Shown here in pieces: positions 1 to 5,744 of a DNA stretch of 16,325 bases. The notes under the pieces are model-generated. The model was not told where the DNA came from, ran no database searches, and saw nothing but the letters and a program-made list of their open reading frames with translations. Positions within the stretch are counted from its first letter, which is position 1, and each line of letters opens with the position of its first letter. Origin of the DNA: Geodermatophilaceae bacterium (GTDB lineage Bacteria; Actinomycetota; Actinomycetes; Mycobacteriales; Geodermatophilaceae); the NCBI GenBank assembly GCA_013812385.1, contig JACCTM010000177.1:1-16325 (forward strand), written 5' to 3'. The position numbers and the translations under genes were made by a program.

Positions 1-485
1 ACCGTCGAGTCCGGGCCGAGCAGAGCAACCAGGGCACCGTCGCCGGCATGCTCGGCCACCAGATCCCGGCTACTGACCGGCATCCCCCGCTCCCCGGCCA
101 GATGAGTGGCACTGGTCAGCCGGCACAACGCTCGCCACCCGATCCCGGCCCGGGCGAGTACGGTGACCCGGGGCAGCCGAGCGTCCACGCTGGCTCCGCC
201 GCGAGCCGGGGTCTTGCGGCCGGACGGTCGTACCGGCTGCTGGCCGGCCACCGAGCCGAGAGCCAGATCCAGTCCGAAAATCGGCCGGATGGCGGCCTCC
301 CGGCAGGCCACCGCGAACTTCACCGCACCGGACAGACCGTCGCGATCGGTCAACGCCAGAGCGCTCATCCCGTGTTCGGCGGCGCGTGCGACCAGATCAC
401 TCGGGTGGTTGGCGCCGTACCGAAGGGAGTAGCCGGAGGCGACGTGCAGATGTACGTACGGGTCACCGCCCGCGCTTGCCCCCAC
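1..485 (-). CDS. dnaE: DnaE-type DNA polymerase III alpha subunit, N-terminal PHP part (partial, runs off window start)
   Basis: Reading the minus strand from a GTG at 485 gives an uninterrupted frame to the window edge (about 161 codons). Residues 9-20 read YVHLHVASGYSL, followed by LALTDRDGLSGAVKFA and PIFGLDLALG. This is the N-terminal PHP domain of bacterial C-family polymerases: the HLH motif is the first metal-binding block and TDRDGLSGAV the second conserved block. The YGANHPSDLVARAAEHGM stretch resembles the second, non-replicative DnaE copy of actinomycetes, which usually sits with ImuB-like and DUF6504 genes and works in error-prone lesion bypass; assignment to that group rather than the replicative DnaE is inference. 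No Shine-Dalgarno sequence is visible. The gene is divergent from vapB with only 39 bp between them, and that gap is filled by inverted repeats. The polymerase palm and fingers lie outside the window, so catalytic residues cannot be checked. Confidence 0.82.
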   Translation of the reverse strand, partial: MGASAGGDPYVHLHVASGYSLRYGANHPSDLVARAAEHGMSALALTDRDGLSGAVKFAVACREAAIRPIFGLDLALGSVAGQQPVRPSGRKTPARGGASVDARLPRVTVLARAGIGWRALCRLTSATHLAGERGMPVSSRDLVAEHAGDGALVALLGPDST

Positions 486-486
486 T

Positions 487-518
487 ATGGGTGTCGTACA
501 CCCATGTTGGGTGTACGA
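487..518. promoter_or_regulatory. Tripartite inverted-repeat operator and -10 element between vapB and the dnaE-type gene
   Basis: Two overlapping inverted repeats fill the divergent gap. ATGGGTGT (487-494) pairs with ACACCCAT (498-505) around CGT. TCGTACACCCA (494-504) pairs perfectly over 11 bp with TGGGTGTACGA (508-518) around TGT. The result is three half-sites of type TGGGTGT in the order forward, reverse, forward. The hexamer TACGAT (514-519) lies in the third half-site, 5 nt before the vapB ATG, and fits a leaderless -10. Ribbon-helix-helix antitoxins bind such repeated half-sites and repress their own operon, so this is probably the VapBC operator; its position also allows it to act on the dnaE-type gene. 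Confidence 0.7.
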
Positions 519-524
519 TTGGGT

Positions 525-755
525 ATGAGCAAGGTGATCCAGGTGCGCAACGTGCCTGACGAGGTCCACACCAGCCTGCGAGAGCGAGCGGCAGCGGCTG
601 GCATCTCGCTGTCGGAGTACGTGCTGGTCGAGCTGCGGCGAGTCACCGAACGCTCGCCCAACGCCGAAGTCCTCATGCGCTCGGCGCAACGCGAGGGAGG
701 GTTCAGCCGGGAGGAGATCGTCGCGGCGGTCCGCTCGGGTCGCGACGAGCGGTGA
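525..755 (+). CDS. vapB: VapB/FitA-like ribbon-helix-helix antitoxin
   Basis: This 76-residue protein begins MSKVIQVRNVPDEVHTSLRE. That is the N-terminal beta strand plus first helix of FitA-like ribbon-helix-helix antitoxins, followed by AAAAGISLSEYVLVELRR, the second helix that completes the dimeric DNA-binding fold (residues 1-42). The charged C-terminal tail (43-76) would wrap around the toxin. It binds and neutralises VapC and, with it, represses the operon. I chose the ATG at 525 because TACGAT lies 5 nt upstream, which suits a leaderless transcript, and because the in-frame ATG at 504 and the longer upstream frame lie inside the operator or antisense to the polymerase gene. The stop overlaps the vapC start by four bases (GTGA), the usual translational coupling of these modules. 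No transposase or integrase flanks the pair. Confidence 0.88.
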   Translation: MSKVIQVRNVPDEVHTSLRERAAAAGISLSEYVLVELRRVTERSPNAEVLMRSAQREGGFSREEIVAAVRSGRDER

Positions 756-1138
756 TCGTGGTCGACGCTTCGGCCGTGCTCGACGTGATCAGTGGGGATC
801 CCTTCTCCGTATCGCTGCTTCAGCGTGTCGCCGGGCAGCCTTGGCATGCGCCGCATCTCATCGACCTCGAAGTTCTCCACGCCTTGCGCCGACTGGCCAT
901 GCATCATCCGAGCAAGGCCGAACTCGCTGAGGCTGCGCGGGCCGAGTTCCTCGCCCTGACGATCACCCGCTACTCCCATGTTGGCCTCCGAGACCGGATC
1001 TGGGAACTTCGCGACTCGATGACCGCGTACGACGCTGCCTACATCGCCCTGGCCGAGGCCCTCGACGTACCGCTGGTCACCACCGATGCCCGGCTGGGCC
1101 GGGCCCCCGGAAGCCGATGCGCCGTCGAAGTCTTTTGA
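752..1138 (+). CDS. vapC: VapC-type PIN-domain ribonuclease toxin
   Basis: This 128-residue protein is one complete PIN domain. The four acidic residues expected to bind Mg2+/Mn2+ are visible: Asp5 (MIVVDAS), Glu40 (IDLEVLHAL), Asp94 (TAYDAAYIAL) and Asp112 (VTTDARL). VapC toxins are site-specific endoribonucleases, commonly cutting tRNA or rRNA; the target here cannot be read from sequence. The start is a GTG overlapping the antitoxin stop, so translation is coupled to vapB. All catalytic positions are present and the length is typical, so the module should be functional. It converges on the HEPN gene, ending 23 bp before that gene's stop, and no terminator is seen between them. The pair lies on the strand opposite to the damage-response genes around it, which suggests insertion into an older cluster. 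Confidence 0.9.
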   Translation: MIVVDASAVLDVISGDPFSVSLLQRVAGQPWHAPHLIDLEVLHALRRLAMHHPSKAELAEAARAEFLALTITRYSHVGLRDRIWELRDSMTAYDAAYIALAEALDVPLVTTDARLGRAPGSRCAVEVF

Positions 1139-1161
1139 CAGCCCTAGATCGATCACTCCGC

Positions 1162-1602
1162 TCACTCCCTGTCGCCGCCCGTCAACCGCTCGATGAGGCG
1201 GCAGAAGGTCGCCACCTCCCGGATCAGGTCATCGGCCTCCCGGGCAGTCACCGAACCGACGAGTCCCGCTTCGGCAGCGACCCGCTTGCCTGCCCCGGCC
1301 GCGAAGAATCCGGCCCATTCCCCCAGTTCCGGCGCCAACTCGAACAGCAGATCCCAGGCACTGTGCAATCCACGCCGCCTCGGTCGCAAGCCGGCCGCAC
1401 TGCGTTGGGCGAGCATCGCCGCAGCCGCACGTAACGCAGCTAGATGCGCTCGGGCGTAACGTGGTTCGGGTTCAGGTTCGGTGGCTGCCTCCACCAGTTC
1501 GGTACGTGCCTGAGCCAGCAATGACGCCGCCGACCCGCGTACATCGGATCGGAGACCCGCTGCTCTGGCCGGAAAAGCGGCCCTTGGCTGAAAGTCAGTC
1601 AT
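1162..1602 (-). CDS. SAV_6107-type HEPN domain protein
   Basis: This 146-residue protein resembles the actinobacterial SAV_6107 HEPN family. Typical blocks are RYARAHLAALRAAAAMLAQ (residues 49-67), HSAWDLLFELAPELGEWAGFF (80-100) and TAREADDLIREVATFCRLIE (119-138), all predicted helices. Many HEPN proteins are RNases with an R-x4-6-H motif. R75-RRGL-H80 fits that spacing, but it lies in an arginine-rich stretch and may be accidental. I chose the ATG at 1602 because it overlaps the end of the DUF6504 gene by 8 bp, implying translational coupling, and the residues upstream of it are simply antisense or frame-shifted DUF6504 sequence. The gene is the second in an operon downstream of a LexA box. 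Its molecular role is not established, and a damage-response role is inferred from context. Confidence 0.8.
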   Translation of the reverse strand: MTDFQPRAAFPARAAGLRSDVRGSAASLLAQARTELVEAATEPEPEPRYARAHLAALRAAAAMLAQRSAAGLRPRRRGLHSAWDLLFELAPELGEWAGFFAAGAGKRVAAEAGLVGSVTAREADDLIREVATFCRLIERLTGGDRE

Positions 1603-1909
1603 GAACCCGGCCCAGCACCCATCGGTTGGCCGCCTCGTCCCAGCAAAGGTCATAGACGCCACCGGGGCCACCGCTGCGACCGGGGCCGGGTCGCGTTTCC
1701 ACCCGCCACCAGTGCAGTTGCACGATCGCCTCGCCGCCGCTGAACCGACGCCACCAGGGTCCGGATTCCAACCAGTGATCGAGGACGACAGCAACCTCGT
1801 ACTGCCGCTCGCGCCACCAGAACCGCTGCGGCGACGCGATCGAGTACGTCCGGGTACCTGCTTCCACGTCGATCGGTTCACCCCGACCGGCCTCAGGCAG
1901 ACGGCTCAT
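1595..1909 (-). CDS. DUF6504 family protein
   Basis: This 104-residue protein matches the pattern of DUF6504. It has an N-terminal GEPIDVEAG strand (10-18), then QRFWWRERQYEVAVVLDHW (28-46), WWRVETRPGPG (67-77) and GGVYDLCWDEAANRWVLGRV (83-102). It is a small, tryptophan-rich, probably all-beta protein of unknown biochemistry. In other actinomycetes these genes lie beside ImuB-like Y-family polymerases and DnaE-type polymerases, so a role in the mutasome is often suggested. The start is well fixed: AGGAGGT (forward-strand positions 1913-1919) lies 3 nt before the ATG, the strongest ribosome-binding site in the window. The gene leads the two-gene operon with the HEPN protein. A 127-nt leader separates it from the LexA box and contains a perfect 15-bp inverted repeat. 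Confidence 0.82.
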   Translation of the reverse strand: MSRLPEAGRGEPIDVEAGTRTYSIASPQRFWWRERQYEVAVVLDHWLESGPWWRRFSGGEAIVQLHWWRVETRPGPGRSGGPGGVYDLCWDEAANRWVLGRVHD

Positions 1910-1956
1910 GAGACCTCCTGCACACTGGAACGACAAGACCACGACCAACGAGTTGC

Positions 1957-2003
1957 ACTGAGCCGGAGCCGATACGGGTCGAGGGCAACGGCTCCGGCTC
2001 AGT
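1957..2003. repeat. Perfect 15-bp inverted repeat in the leader of the DUF6504 operon
   Basis: ACTGAGCCGGAGCCG (1957-1971) pairs without mismatch with 1989-2003 around a 17-nt loop. In the plus direction the hairpin is followed by TTCTTC, a poor uridine tract, so it could stop plus-strand transcription. In the minus direction, which is the sense of the operon, no T run follows. It would then be a stable structure in the leader mRNA between the LexA box and the ribosome-binding site. No plus-strand gene needs a terminator here, so a leader role or an insulator against antisense reading are the alternatives. Confidence 0.75.
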
Positions 2004-2030
2004 TTCTTCGGTGTCCGACAGCGGCACCTG

Positions 2031-2036
2031 ATCATT
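2031..2036 (-). promoter_or_regulatory. Possible -10 element for the DUF6504-HEPN operon
   Basis: On the minus strand AATGAT (forward ATCATT) abuts the LexA box and keeps the conserved A2 and T6 of actinobacterial -10 elements. LexA bound to 2036-2051 would cover it and the spacer upstream. No convincing -35 is visible, as is common in this group. The opposite strand offers a similar weak hexamer (GAATGT), so the direction of the promoter is not proven. Confidence 0.35.
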
Positions 2037-2051
2037 CGAACATGTGTTCGA
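2036..2051. promoter_or_regulatory. LexA (SOS) box
   Basis: TCGAACATGTGTTCGA is an exact match to the actinobacterial/Gram-positive LexA consensus TCGAAC-N4-GTTCGA. The symmetry extends to 9-bp perfect arms (2033-2041 and 2046-2054). LexA would repress from here until RecA-stimulated cleavage after DNA damage. The nearest damage-related genes are DUF6504 and HEPN on the minus strand, start 127 bp away. The plus-strand Dabb gene begins 82 bp away and could also be affected. Confidence 0.9.
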
Positions 2052-2119
2052 ATGTCTGAGATCAGTCAACAGCTTGCCCGGCTCGGCGTCAACCCCGACT
2101 TGGCTCCACGTCCGGTCAG

Positions 2120-2125
2120 TACGCT
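2120..2125 (+). promoter_or_regulatory. Possible leaderless -10 element of the Dabb gene
   Basis: TACGCT fits TANNNT and ends 7 nt before the GTG at 2133. No ribosome-binding site precedes that GTG, so a transcript starting on the start codon is plausible. No -35 is recognisable. Confidence 0.35.
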
Positions 2126-2132
2126 CAGCAAC

Positions 2133-2444
2133 GTGATCCTGCATCTGGTGACCTTCAGCTGGCGCCCCGACGTGACCAATGACGACGTAGTGGCCGTCAT
2201 CGAAGGTCTGGGCTCGCTGCCCGCCCAGATCCCCGAACTGCTCTCCTACCGGTTCGGTCCGGATCTGGGTCTCCGCGAGGGCAACGCCGATTTCGCGGTG
2301 GCCGCCGTGCTCGAGAGTCCGGACACCCTGCCGGCCTACCTCGACCATCCTGAACATCAGCGGATCGCCACAGAGTTCATCGCCCCGCTGGTCGCCACTC
2401 GCCAAGCGGTCCAGATCGAACTCCCGGCGGATATCTCGTTCTGA
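2133..2444 (+). CDS. Dabb family (stress-responsive A/B barrel) protein
   Basis: From the GTG at 2133 this is a 103-residue protein starting VILHLVTFSWRPDVT. That is the first beta strand of Dabb (dimeric alpha/beta-barrel) proteins, whose usual form is M-I-x-H-V-V-x-F-K-W. The LLSYRFGPDLGL, ADFAVAAVLESPDTLPAYLDH and HQRIATEFIAPL blocks follow in the family order. Dabb proteins are small ferredoxin-like dimers of mostly unknown function, and some act in polyketide cyclisation or stress. An ATG at 2052 in the same frame would add 27 residues with no family similarity and overlaps the LexA box, so I prefer 2133. It converges on the MFS gene with 8 bp between the stops. Confidence 0.78.
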   Translation: MILHLVTFSWRPDVTNDDVVAVIEGLGSLPAQIPELLSYRFGPDLGLREGNADFAVAAVLESPDTLPAYLDHPEHQRIATEFIAPLVATRQAVQIELPADISF

Positions 2445-2448
2445 CCAG

Positions 2449-2461
2449 CCGGCTACGCCGG
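2449..2461. terminator. Short hairpin between convergent Dabb and MFS genes
   Basis: CCGGC-TAC-GCCGG forms a compact GC hairpin just after the Dabb stop and across the MFS stop, with further partial pairing outside. There is no T run, so it is at best a weak bidirectional terminator. Confidence 0.35.
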
Positions 2462-3697
2462 TCGGGTCTCCGGCATCCTGACGGCCAGCAGGACACCGAT
2501 CGCGAGCACCGCGGTCGTCAGAGCGAATCCGGTGGAGTAGCCGGCTGCCGGAGTGGAGCCCCATCCCCCGCTGTCGACCAGCGCCGAGGCCGCTAGCGGG
2601 CCGATCATTGCTCCGACGTCGGTGGCCATCTGAAAGAAGGCCACCGCCCCACCGCTCCGGGCCGGAGCGACATCGGCGACGATGGCCGCCGGCGCGACCG
2701 CGAGCATCCCGGCACCCGCTCCGGCCACGGTCATGGCGAGCAGGAACAGGGTCAGATCCGCCGGGGCGATGAGTATTCCCATCCCCCCGGTCGCCAACGC
2801 AGTTCCGGCGATCATCAGCGGCTTGCGCCCGACCCGGTCGACCCAGCGTCCGGACGGGAGCAACGCCAGCGCGTTGGCTACAGCAAAGACCCCGAGCCCG
2901 ATGCCGGACCACTCCGCGCCAAGAGCCAGCCCCTCCCCGACGAACAGGGGGATCAGCGAGAAACGCACTCCGAAGGCGAGCCATCCAGTTCCCAGGCTGG
3001 CACCGATCGCCGCACGGTAGGCCGGTAGGCGCAGCATCGATCCGATGCTCGCCGGACCGATCGAGCCGTCGTCGCTCGGAGCGGCCACGAACACCGGTGG
3101 CGGCAACCGGCGGAAGGCCACGAAAGCGACGAGGGTCGCGAGGACCAGCAGTGCGCCGTAGATGAAGAACGGCAATCTCAAAGAGATGGCCGCCAATGGC
3201 CCCCCGACCACCGGACCCACGATCCCGCCGAACAGAAACCCGCCGAAGAACACGCTGTTCGCCCGGCCGCGCATCTGCGGCGGTGACGTTCGGATCAGCA
3301 GGACAACAGCGGAGACGGTGAACATCGCTGACCCGACGCCGCCCAGACCGCGCAGGATCAATAGCTGCGCGTAGTCCTGCGCGATGCCGGCCGCTCCACT
3401 GGTCACCGCCGCCAGCGCGATTCCGGTGATCAGGACACGGGTCTCCCCGAATCGGTCGACGAGCCGGCCGGAGAACAGTGCGGACACGATCCGCATGCCG
3501 GCGAAGGCGGTGACCACCAGAGCAGCCAACGTACGACTGACTCCGAACTCGAGTGCGAAGTCCGGGATGGCCGGTGCGACGATGCCGTACCCGATTGCCA
3601 CGCAGGCCGCCACCAGAGCAAGGATCCAGGCTTCTCGAGGCAGCCTCGGGGTGCTCGCCGGTGGGTTGCCGGTGGTCTGGTCAACGCCCGGGCTCAC
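2453..3697 (-). CDS. Major facilitator superfamily transporter (drug-exporter type)
   Basis: This 414-residue protein has about 12 hydrophobic segments, the expected MFS length. The first starts near residue 24. The family motif A appears after helix 2 (GRLVDRFGETRV, 77-88) and again, in the duplicated half, as GRWVDRVGRKPLM (283-295). A polar loop near residues 197-229 separates the two six-helix halves. The layout suits a proton-driven exporter in the inner membrane, and the substrate cannot be told. The start is the GTG at 3697; there is no clear ribosome-binding site, and GGAG lies directly against the start codon, too close to be useful. The hydrophilic first 20 residues are normal for the family. 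The gene is divergent from the YbaK-type gene with 132 bp between them, and nothing ties it to a pathway. Confidence 0.88.
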   Translation of the reverse strand: MSPGVDQTTGNPPASTPRLPREAWILALVAACVAIGYGIVAPAIPDFALEFGVSRTLAALVVTAFAGMRIVSALFSGRLVDRFGETRVLITGIALAAVTSGAAGIAQDYAQLLILRGLGGVGSAMFTVSAVVLLIRTSPPQMRGRANSVFFGGFLFGGIVGPVVGGPLAAISLRLPFFIYGALLVLATLVAFVAFRRLPPPVFVAAPSDDGSIGPASIGSMLRLPAYRAAIGASLGTGWLAFGVRFSLIPLFVGEGLALGAEWSGIGLGVFAVANALALLPSGRWVDRVGRKPLMIAGTALATGGMGILIAPADLTLFLLAMTVAGAGAGMLAVAPAAIVADVAPARSGGAVAFFQMATDVGAMIGPLAASALVDSGGWGSTPAAGYSTGFALTTAVLAIGVLLAVRMPETRPA

Positions 3698-3817
3698 TCC
3701 GGCAGCATGCCTGTCGGCCTCAGGAACGTGCGCCGAGCCCCTGGCTGCGAGATCGAGACGGAGCCGGTCTGATCGCGGCTCTGCCTCAGCACCTCCACGC
3801 CCACGGTCCGGGATCGG

Positions 3818-3823
3818 GATACT
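3818..3823 (+). promoter_or_regulatory. Possible leaderless -10 element of the YbaK-type gene
   Basis: GATACT, with the conserved A2 and T6, ends 6 nt before the GTG at 3830. No ribosome-binding site is present in between. The spacing predicts transcription starting at or next to the start codon. Confidence 0.4.
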
Positions 3824-3829
3824 GGCCGG

Positions 3830-4297
3830 GTGAATCCTAGGGTCGAATCAGTCACCCGTCGGCTGCGCGAAGCCGGTGTCGACGGTGAGGTACGCGTCCT
3901 GGACGCCAAGGCGCACACCGCAGCTCTCGCGGCCGAACAGCTGGGCACCGAGGTCGGTGCGATCGCGAACAGCTTGATCTTCGATGCCGATGGATCCCCG
4001 CTGCTGGTGATGACCAGCGGCGCGCATCGGGTGGACACCGCCAAGGTGGCCGCCCTGCTCGGCATTGCCAGCTTGCGTCGCGCGGATCCCGAGTTCGTCC
4101 GCAGGCACACTGGTCAGGCCATCGGCGGTGTCGCCCCGGTCGGGCACCCGCAGCCGATCGGGACGCTGGTCGACATTGAACTGGCGCGCTATGACCAGGT
4201 GTGGGCTGCGGCCGGTCATCCTTCGACGGTGTTCCCGACCAGTTACGCCGAACTGCTCCGGATCACCTCCGGTACGGCGGCGGAGGTCGGCGAGTGA
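3830..4297 (+). CDS. YbaK/EbsC-type aminoacyl-tRNA deacylase family protein
   Basis: This 155-residue protein has the YbaK/ProX editing-domain pattern: IANSLIFDADGSPLLVMTSGAHRVD (45-69, with SGAHRVD most typical), ASLRRADPEFVRRHTGQAIGGVAPVGH (80-106) and a TVFPTSYAEL block (133-142). Relatives hydrolyse mischarged tRNAs such as Ala- or Cys-tRNA(Pro) in the cytoplasm. The lysine at the start of the K-[ST]-L motif, which is important in YbaK and ProX, is Asn47 here. I recall similar Asn-type sequences in other actinobacteria, so substrate or mechanism may differ. The GGVAP loop is intact. GTG 3830 is used because GATACT is placed 6 nt upstream and the whole family length is then covered. The gene stands alone. 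Confidence 0.82.
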   Translation: MNPRVESVTRRLREAGVDGEVRVLDAKAHTAALAAEQLGTEVGAIANSLIFDADGSPLLVMTSGAHRVDTAKVAALLGIASLRRADPEFVRRHTGQAIGGVAPVGHPQPIGTLVDIELARYDQVWAAAGHPSTVFPTSYAELLRITSGTAAEVGE

Positions 4298-4496
4298 TTG
4301 TGGCTGCCGCGTAGCCGCCCAGTCAAGCCGAGAGTCCCAGCGTCTGAGCCCCACGGCGTACAGCTCCACGCGGACTAGTACCTAGGTCCACTGCGGCGAC
4401 CGTTGCTGCCAGCACATCAGCCGCACCCCTAGCCGCCACCCCAGCCCCCGGGGCGAGACCAGCTCATACTGGGCGGTATCCGCACAGGCCAGCCGA

Positions 4497-4913
4497 TCAG
4501 CTTGGTGGCGTGCTGCTGCACAGGCCAACGGGGTTTCCGGCGGGGTCGGTGAACTCGGCGTACCACCCGAACTCGTCGCTGATCAACGTCCGGGCGGTCG
4601 TGACCGACCCGCCGGCCGCCTCGACTCTGGCCAGGTGCCCCTCGAGGTCATCGACCAGGAAATAGCAGCGGATGCCTGATCGACCCTGTGGCGGTGGATC
4701 AGCGCTCCGCCCCAGGCTGCACACTAGTTTCCCGGTCACATCCACGCACATCACGAACTCCTCGAACGGCTGGAAAGTCCAGCCGAACAGTTCGCCGTAG
4801 AAAGCCCTACCTACGTCCAGGTCAGGGAGATAGATGTCCCACCAGCTCAGCCGGGTGGGCTCAAAGGCCACTTCTGTTGCCGCCCTCGTGCCGGCATTCG
4901 TCATCTCGCTCAT
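4497..4913 (-). CDS. VOC (glyoxalase/bleomycin-resistance-like) family protein
   Basis: This 138-residue protein has a single VOC-type set of beta-alpha-beta-beta-beta motifs. SWWDIYLPDLDVGRAFYGEL (23-42) and FGWTF (43-47) are typical of the SgaA/CatE-like group. GIRCYFLVDDLEGHLARVEA (80-99) and WYAEFTDPAGNPVGL (117-131) complete the second half. VOC members bind a metal and act as isomerases, dioxygenases or binding proteins, and the reaction here is not identifiable. The start is well supported: GGAGGAG lies 7 nt before the ATG at 4913, with a second Met at codon 4. It is divergent from the flavin reductase gene (96 bp between starts), so the two may share regulation; a shared pathway is only a guess. 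Confidence 0.82.
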   Translation of the reverse strand: MSEMTNAGTRAATEVAFEPTRLSWWDIYLPDLDVGRAFYGELFGWTFQPFEEFVMCVDVTGKLVCSLGRSADPPPQGRSGIRCYFLVDDLEGHLARVEAAGGSVTTARTLISDEFGWYAEFTDPAGNPVGLCSSTPPS

Positions 4914-5003
4914 CGGTTTTCTCCTCCGTCACAGGTCCAACTCCGTCCACCATGATGACGAAGGAGTCCGACCGAAATCGACACTGGCCGGGCGGCGCAG
5001 ACT

Positions 5004-5020
5004 GACGAGGTGACCTCGTC
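5004..5020. repeat. 17-bp palindrome across the flavin reductase start codon
   Basis: GACGAGGTGACCTCGTC consists of perfect 8-bp arms around a central G, with the GTG start at 5010-5012 in its middle. It could be an operator for a dimeric repressor or a hairpin hiding the start codon. No matching second copy was noticed in the window. Confidence 0.5.
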
Positions 5021-5648
5021 TCGCCCCGCCCGTGTCCGGTTCGAACCCGGTCCCACATCGAGCATGTACTCGATCCTTACCTCGATCGTTGTTCCGCGTC
5101 CGATCGCCTGGGTGTCGACTCGGTCGGCCGACGGCATTGACAATCTGGCTCCGCACTCCTTCTACACGGTTGCCTGTGTGAATCCACCGGTCGTTCAGTT
5201 CACGTCGGTGGGCCGCAAGGATTCGCTGCGCAACGTGGAGGAGACCCGAGAATTCGTCATCAACCTGACGACGGAGTCACTCTTCGAACAGGTCAATGCG
5301 ACCGGAACGGACTTTCCGATCGAGCAGAGTGAGTTCGAGGTGGTGGGGATTCCCATGGAACCGGCCGAAACCGTTGCACCGTACCGGGTTGCGTCGTCGC
5401 CGGCTGCGATTGAATGCGAACTGCACAGCACGCTGACTCTGGGCGACTCGACTGTCATCTTCGGCCGGGTGCGGCTCGTCGCGATCAGCGAATCGGTGCT
5501 GCGGAACGGCCGGCCGGCCGTCGACCTGCTGGCGCCGCTGTCCCGGCTCGGCGGGAACGACTGGGCGACGGTGGGTGCACTCCGCCGGATCGCACGGCTG
5601 GGCTACGAGAAGTGGAATGAGCAACACCCCACGACCTACGGAGCCTGA
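5010..5648 (+). CDS. Flavin reductase family protein (FMN-binding split barrel)
   Basis: This 212-residue protein carries the flavin-reductase-like split barrel. VVPRPIAWVSTRSADGIDNLAPHSF (27-51) is the characteristic FMN-binding opening. NPPVVQFTSVGRKDSLRNVEETREFVINL (58-86) is the second block, where the Thr/Ser and Lys-Asp residues contact flavin. Relatives reduce FMN or FAD with NAD(P)H to feed monooxygenases, or simply bind flavin. No monooxygenase is adjacent, so its partner is unknown. The GTG at 5010 gives a sensible short N-terminus. A later ATG (MYSILTSIV) would still keep the fold, so the start is uncertain by about 18 codons. CAGACT ending 6 nt before the GTG may be a leaderless -10. 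The start codon lies inside a palindrome. Confidence 0.83.
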   Translation: MTSSRPARVRFEPGPTSSMYSILTSIVVPRPIAWVSTRSADGIDNLAPHSFYTVACVNPPVVQFTSVGRKDSLRNVEETREFVINLTTESLFEQVNATGTDFPIEQSEFEVVGIPMEPAETVAPYRVASSPAAIECELHSTLTLGDSTVIFGRVRLVAISESVLRNGRPAVDLLAPLSRLGGNDWATVGALRRIARLGYEKWNEQHPTTYGA

Positions 5649-5744
5649 GTTCCCCGGGCCTTGCAGCAGCAGTCGTTCACGACCATGCCGGAGCTAGGCT
5701 CGATGGGTGCCTAGTCCCGCTGAATCCACACGGCGGTCTCCGTC

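Noticed and set aside
48..524. Upstream extension of the vapB frame to an ATG at 48, giving a 235-residue protein
   Set aside because: The added part is antisense to the polymerase PHP domain and has no recognisable pattern; the RHH domain starts cleanly at 525.
485..1165. 226-codon minus-strand open frame
   Set aside because: It is antisense to vapBC, whose catalytic and family motifs are clear; long shadow frames are expected at this GC content.
1603..1881. N-terminal extension of the HEPN gene
   Set aside because: It is the DUF6504 gene read in another frame; the overlapping ATG at 1602 explains the pair.
1893..2984. 363-codon minus-strand open frame
   Set aside because: It crosses the Dabb gene in antisense and the MFS gene in the wrong frame, and is Arg/Gly-rich without any motif.
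3694..4110. 138-codon minus-strand frame whose stop overlaps the MFS start like an operon partner
   Set aside because: It is mostly antisense to the YbaK-type gene and has no family resemblance, so the GTGA overlap is taken as chance.
4298..4496. 199-bp gap between the YbaK-type and VOC genes, checked for RNA genes or small ORFs
   Set aside because: Only short imperfect repeats around 4373-4390 were seen; no tRNA-like fold, terminator or coding signal could be supported.
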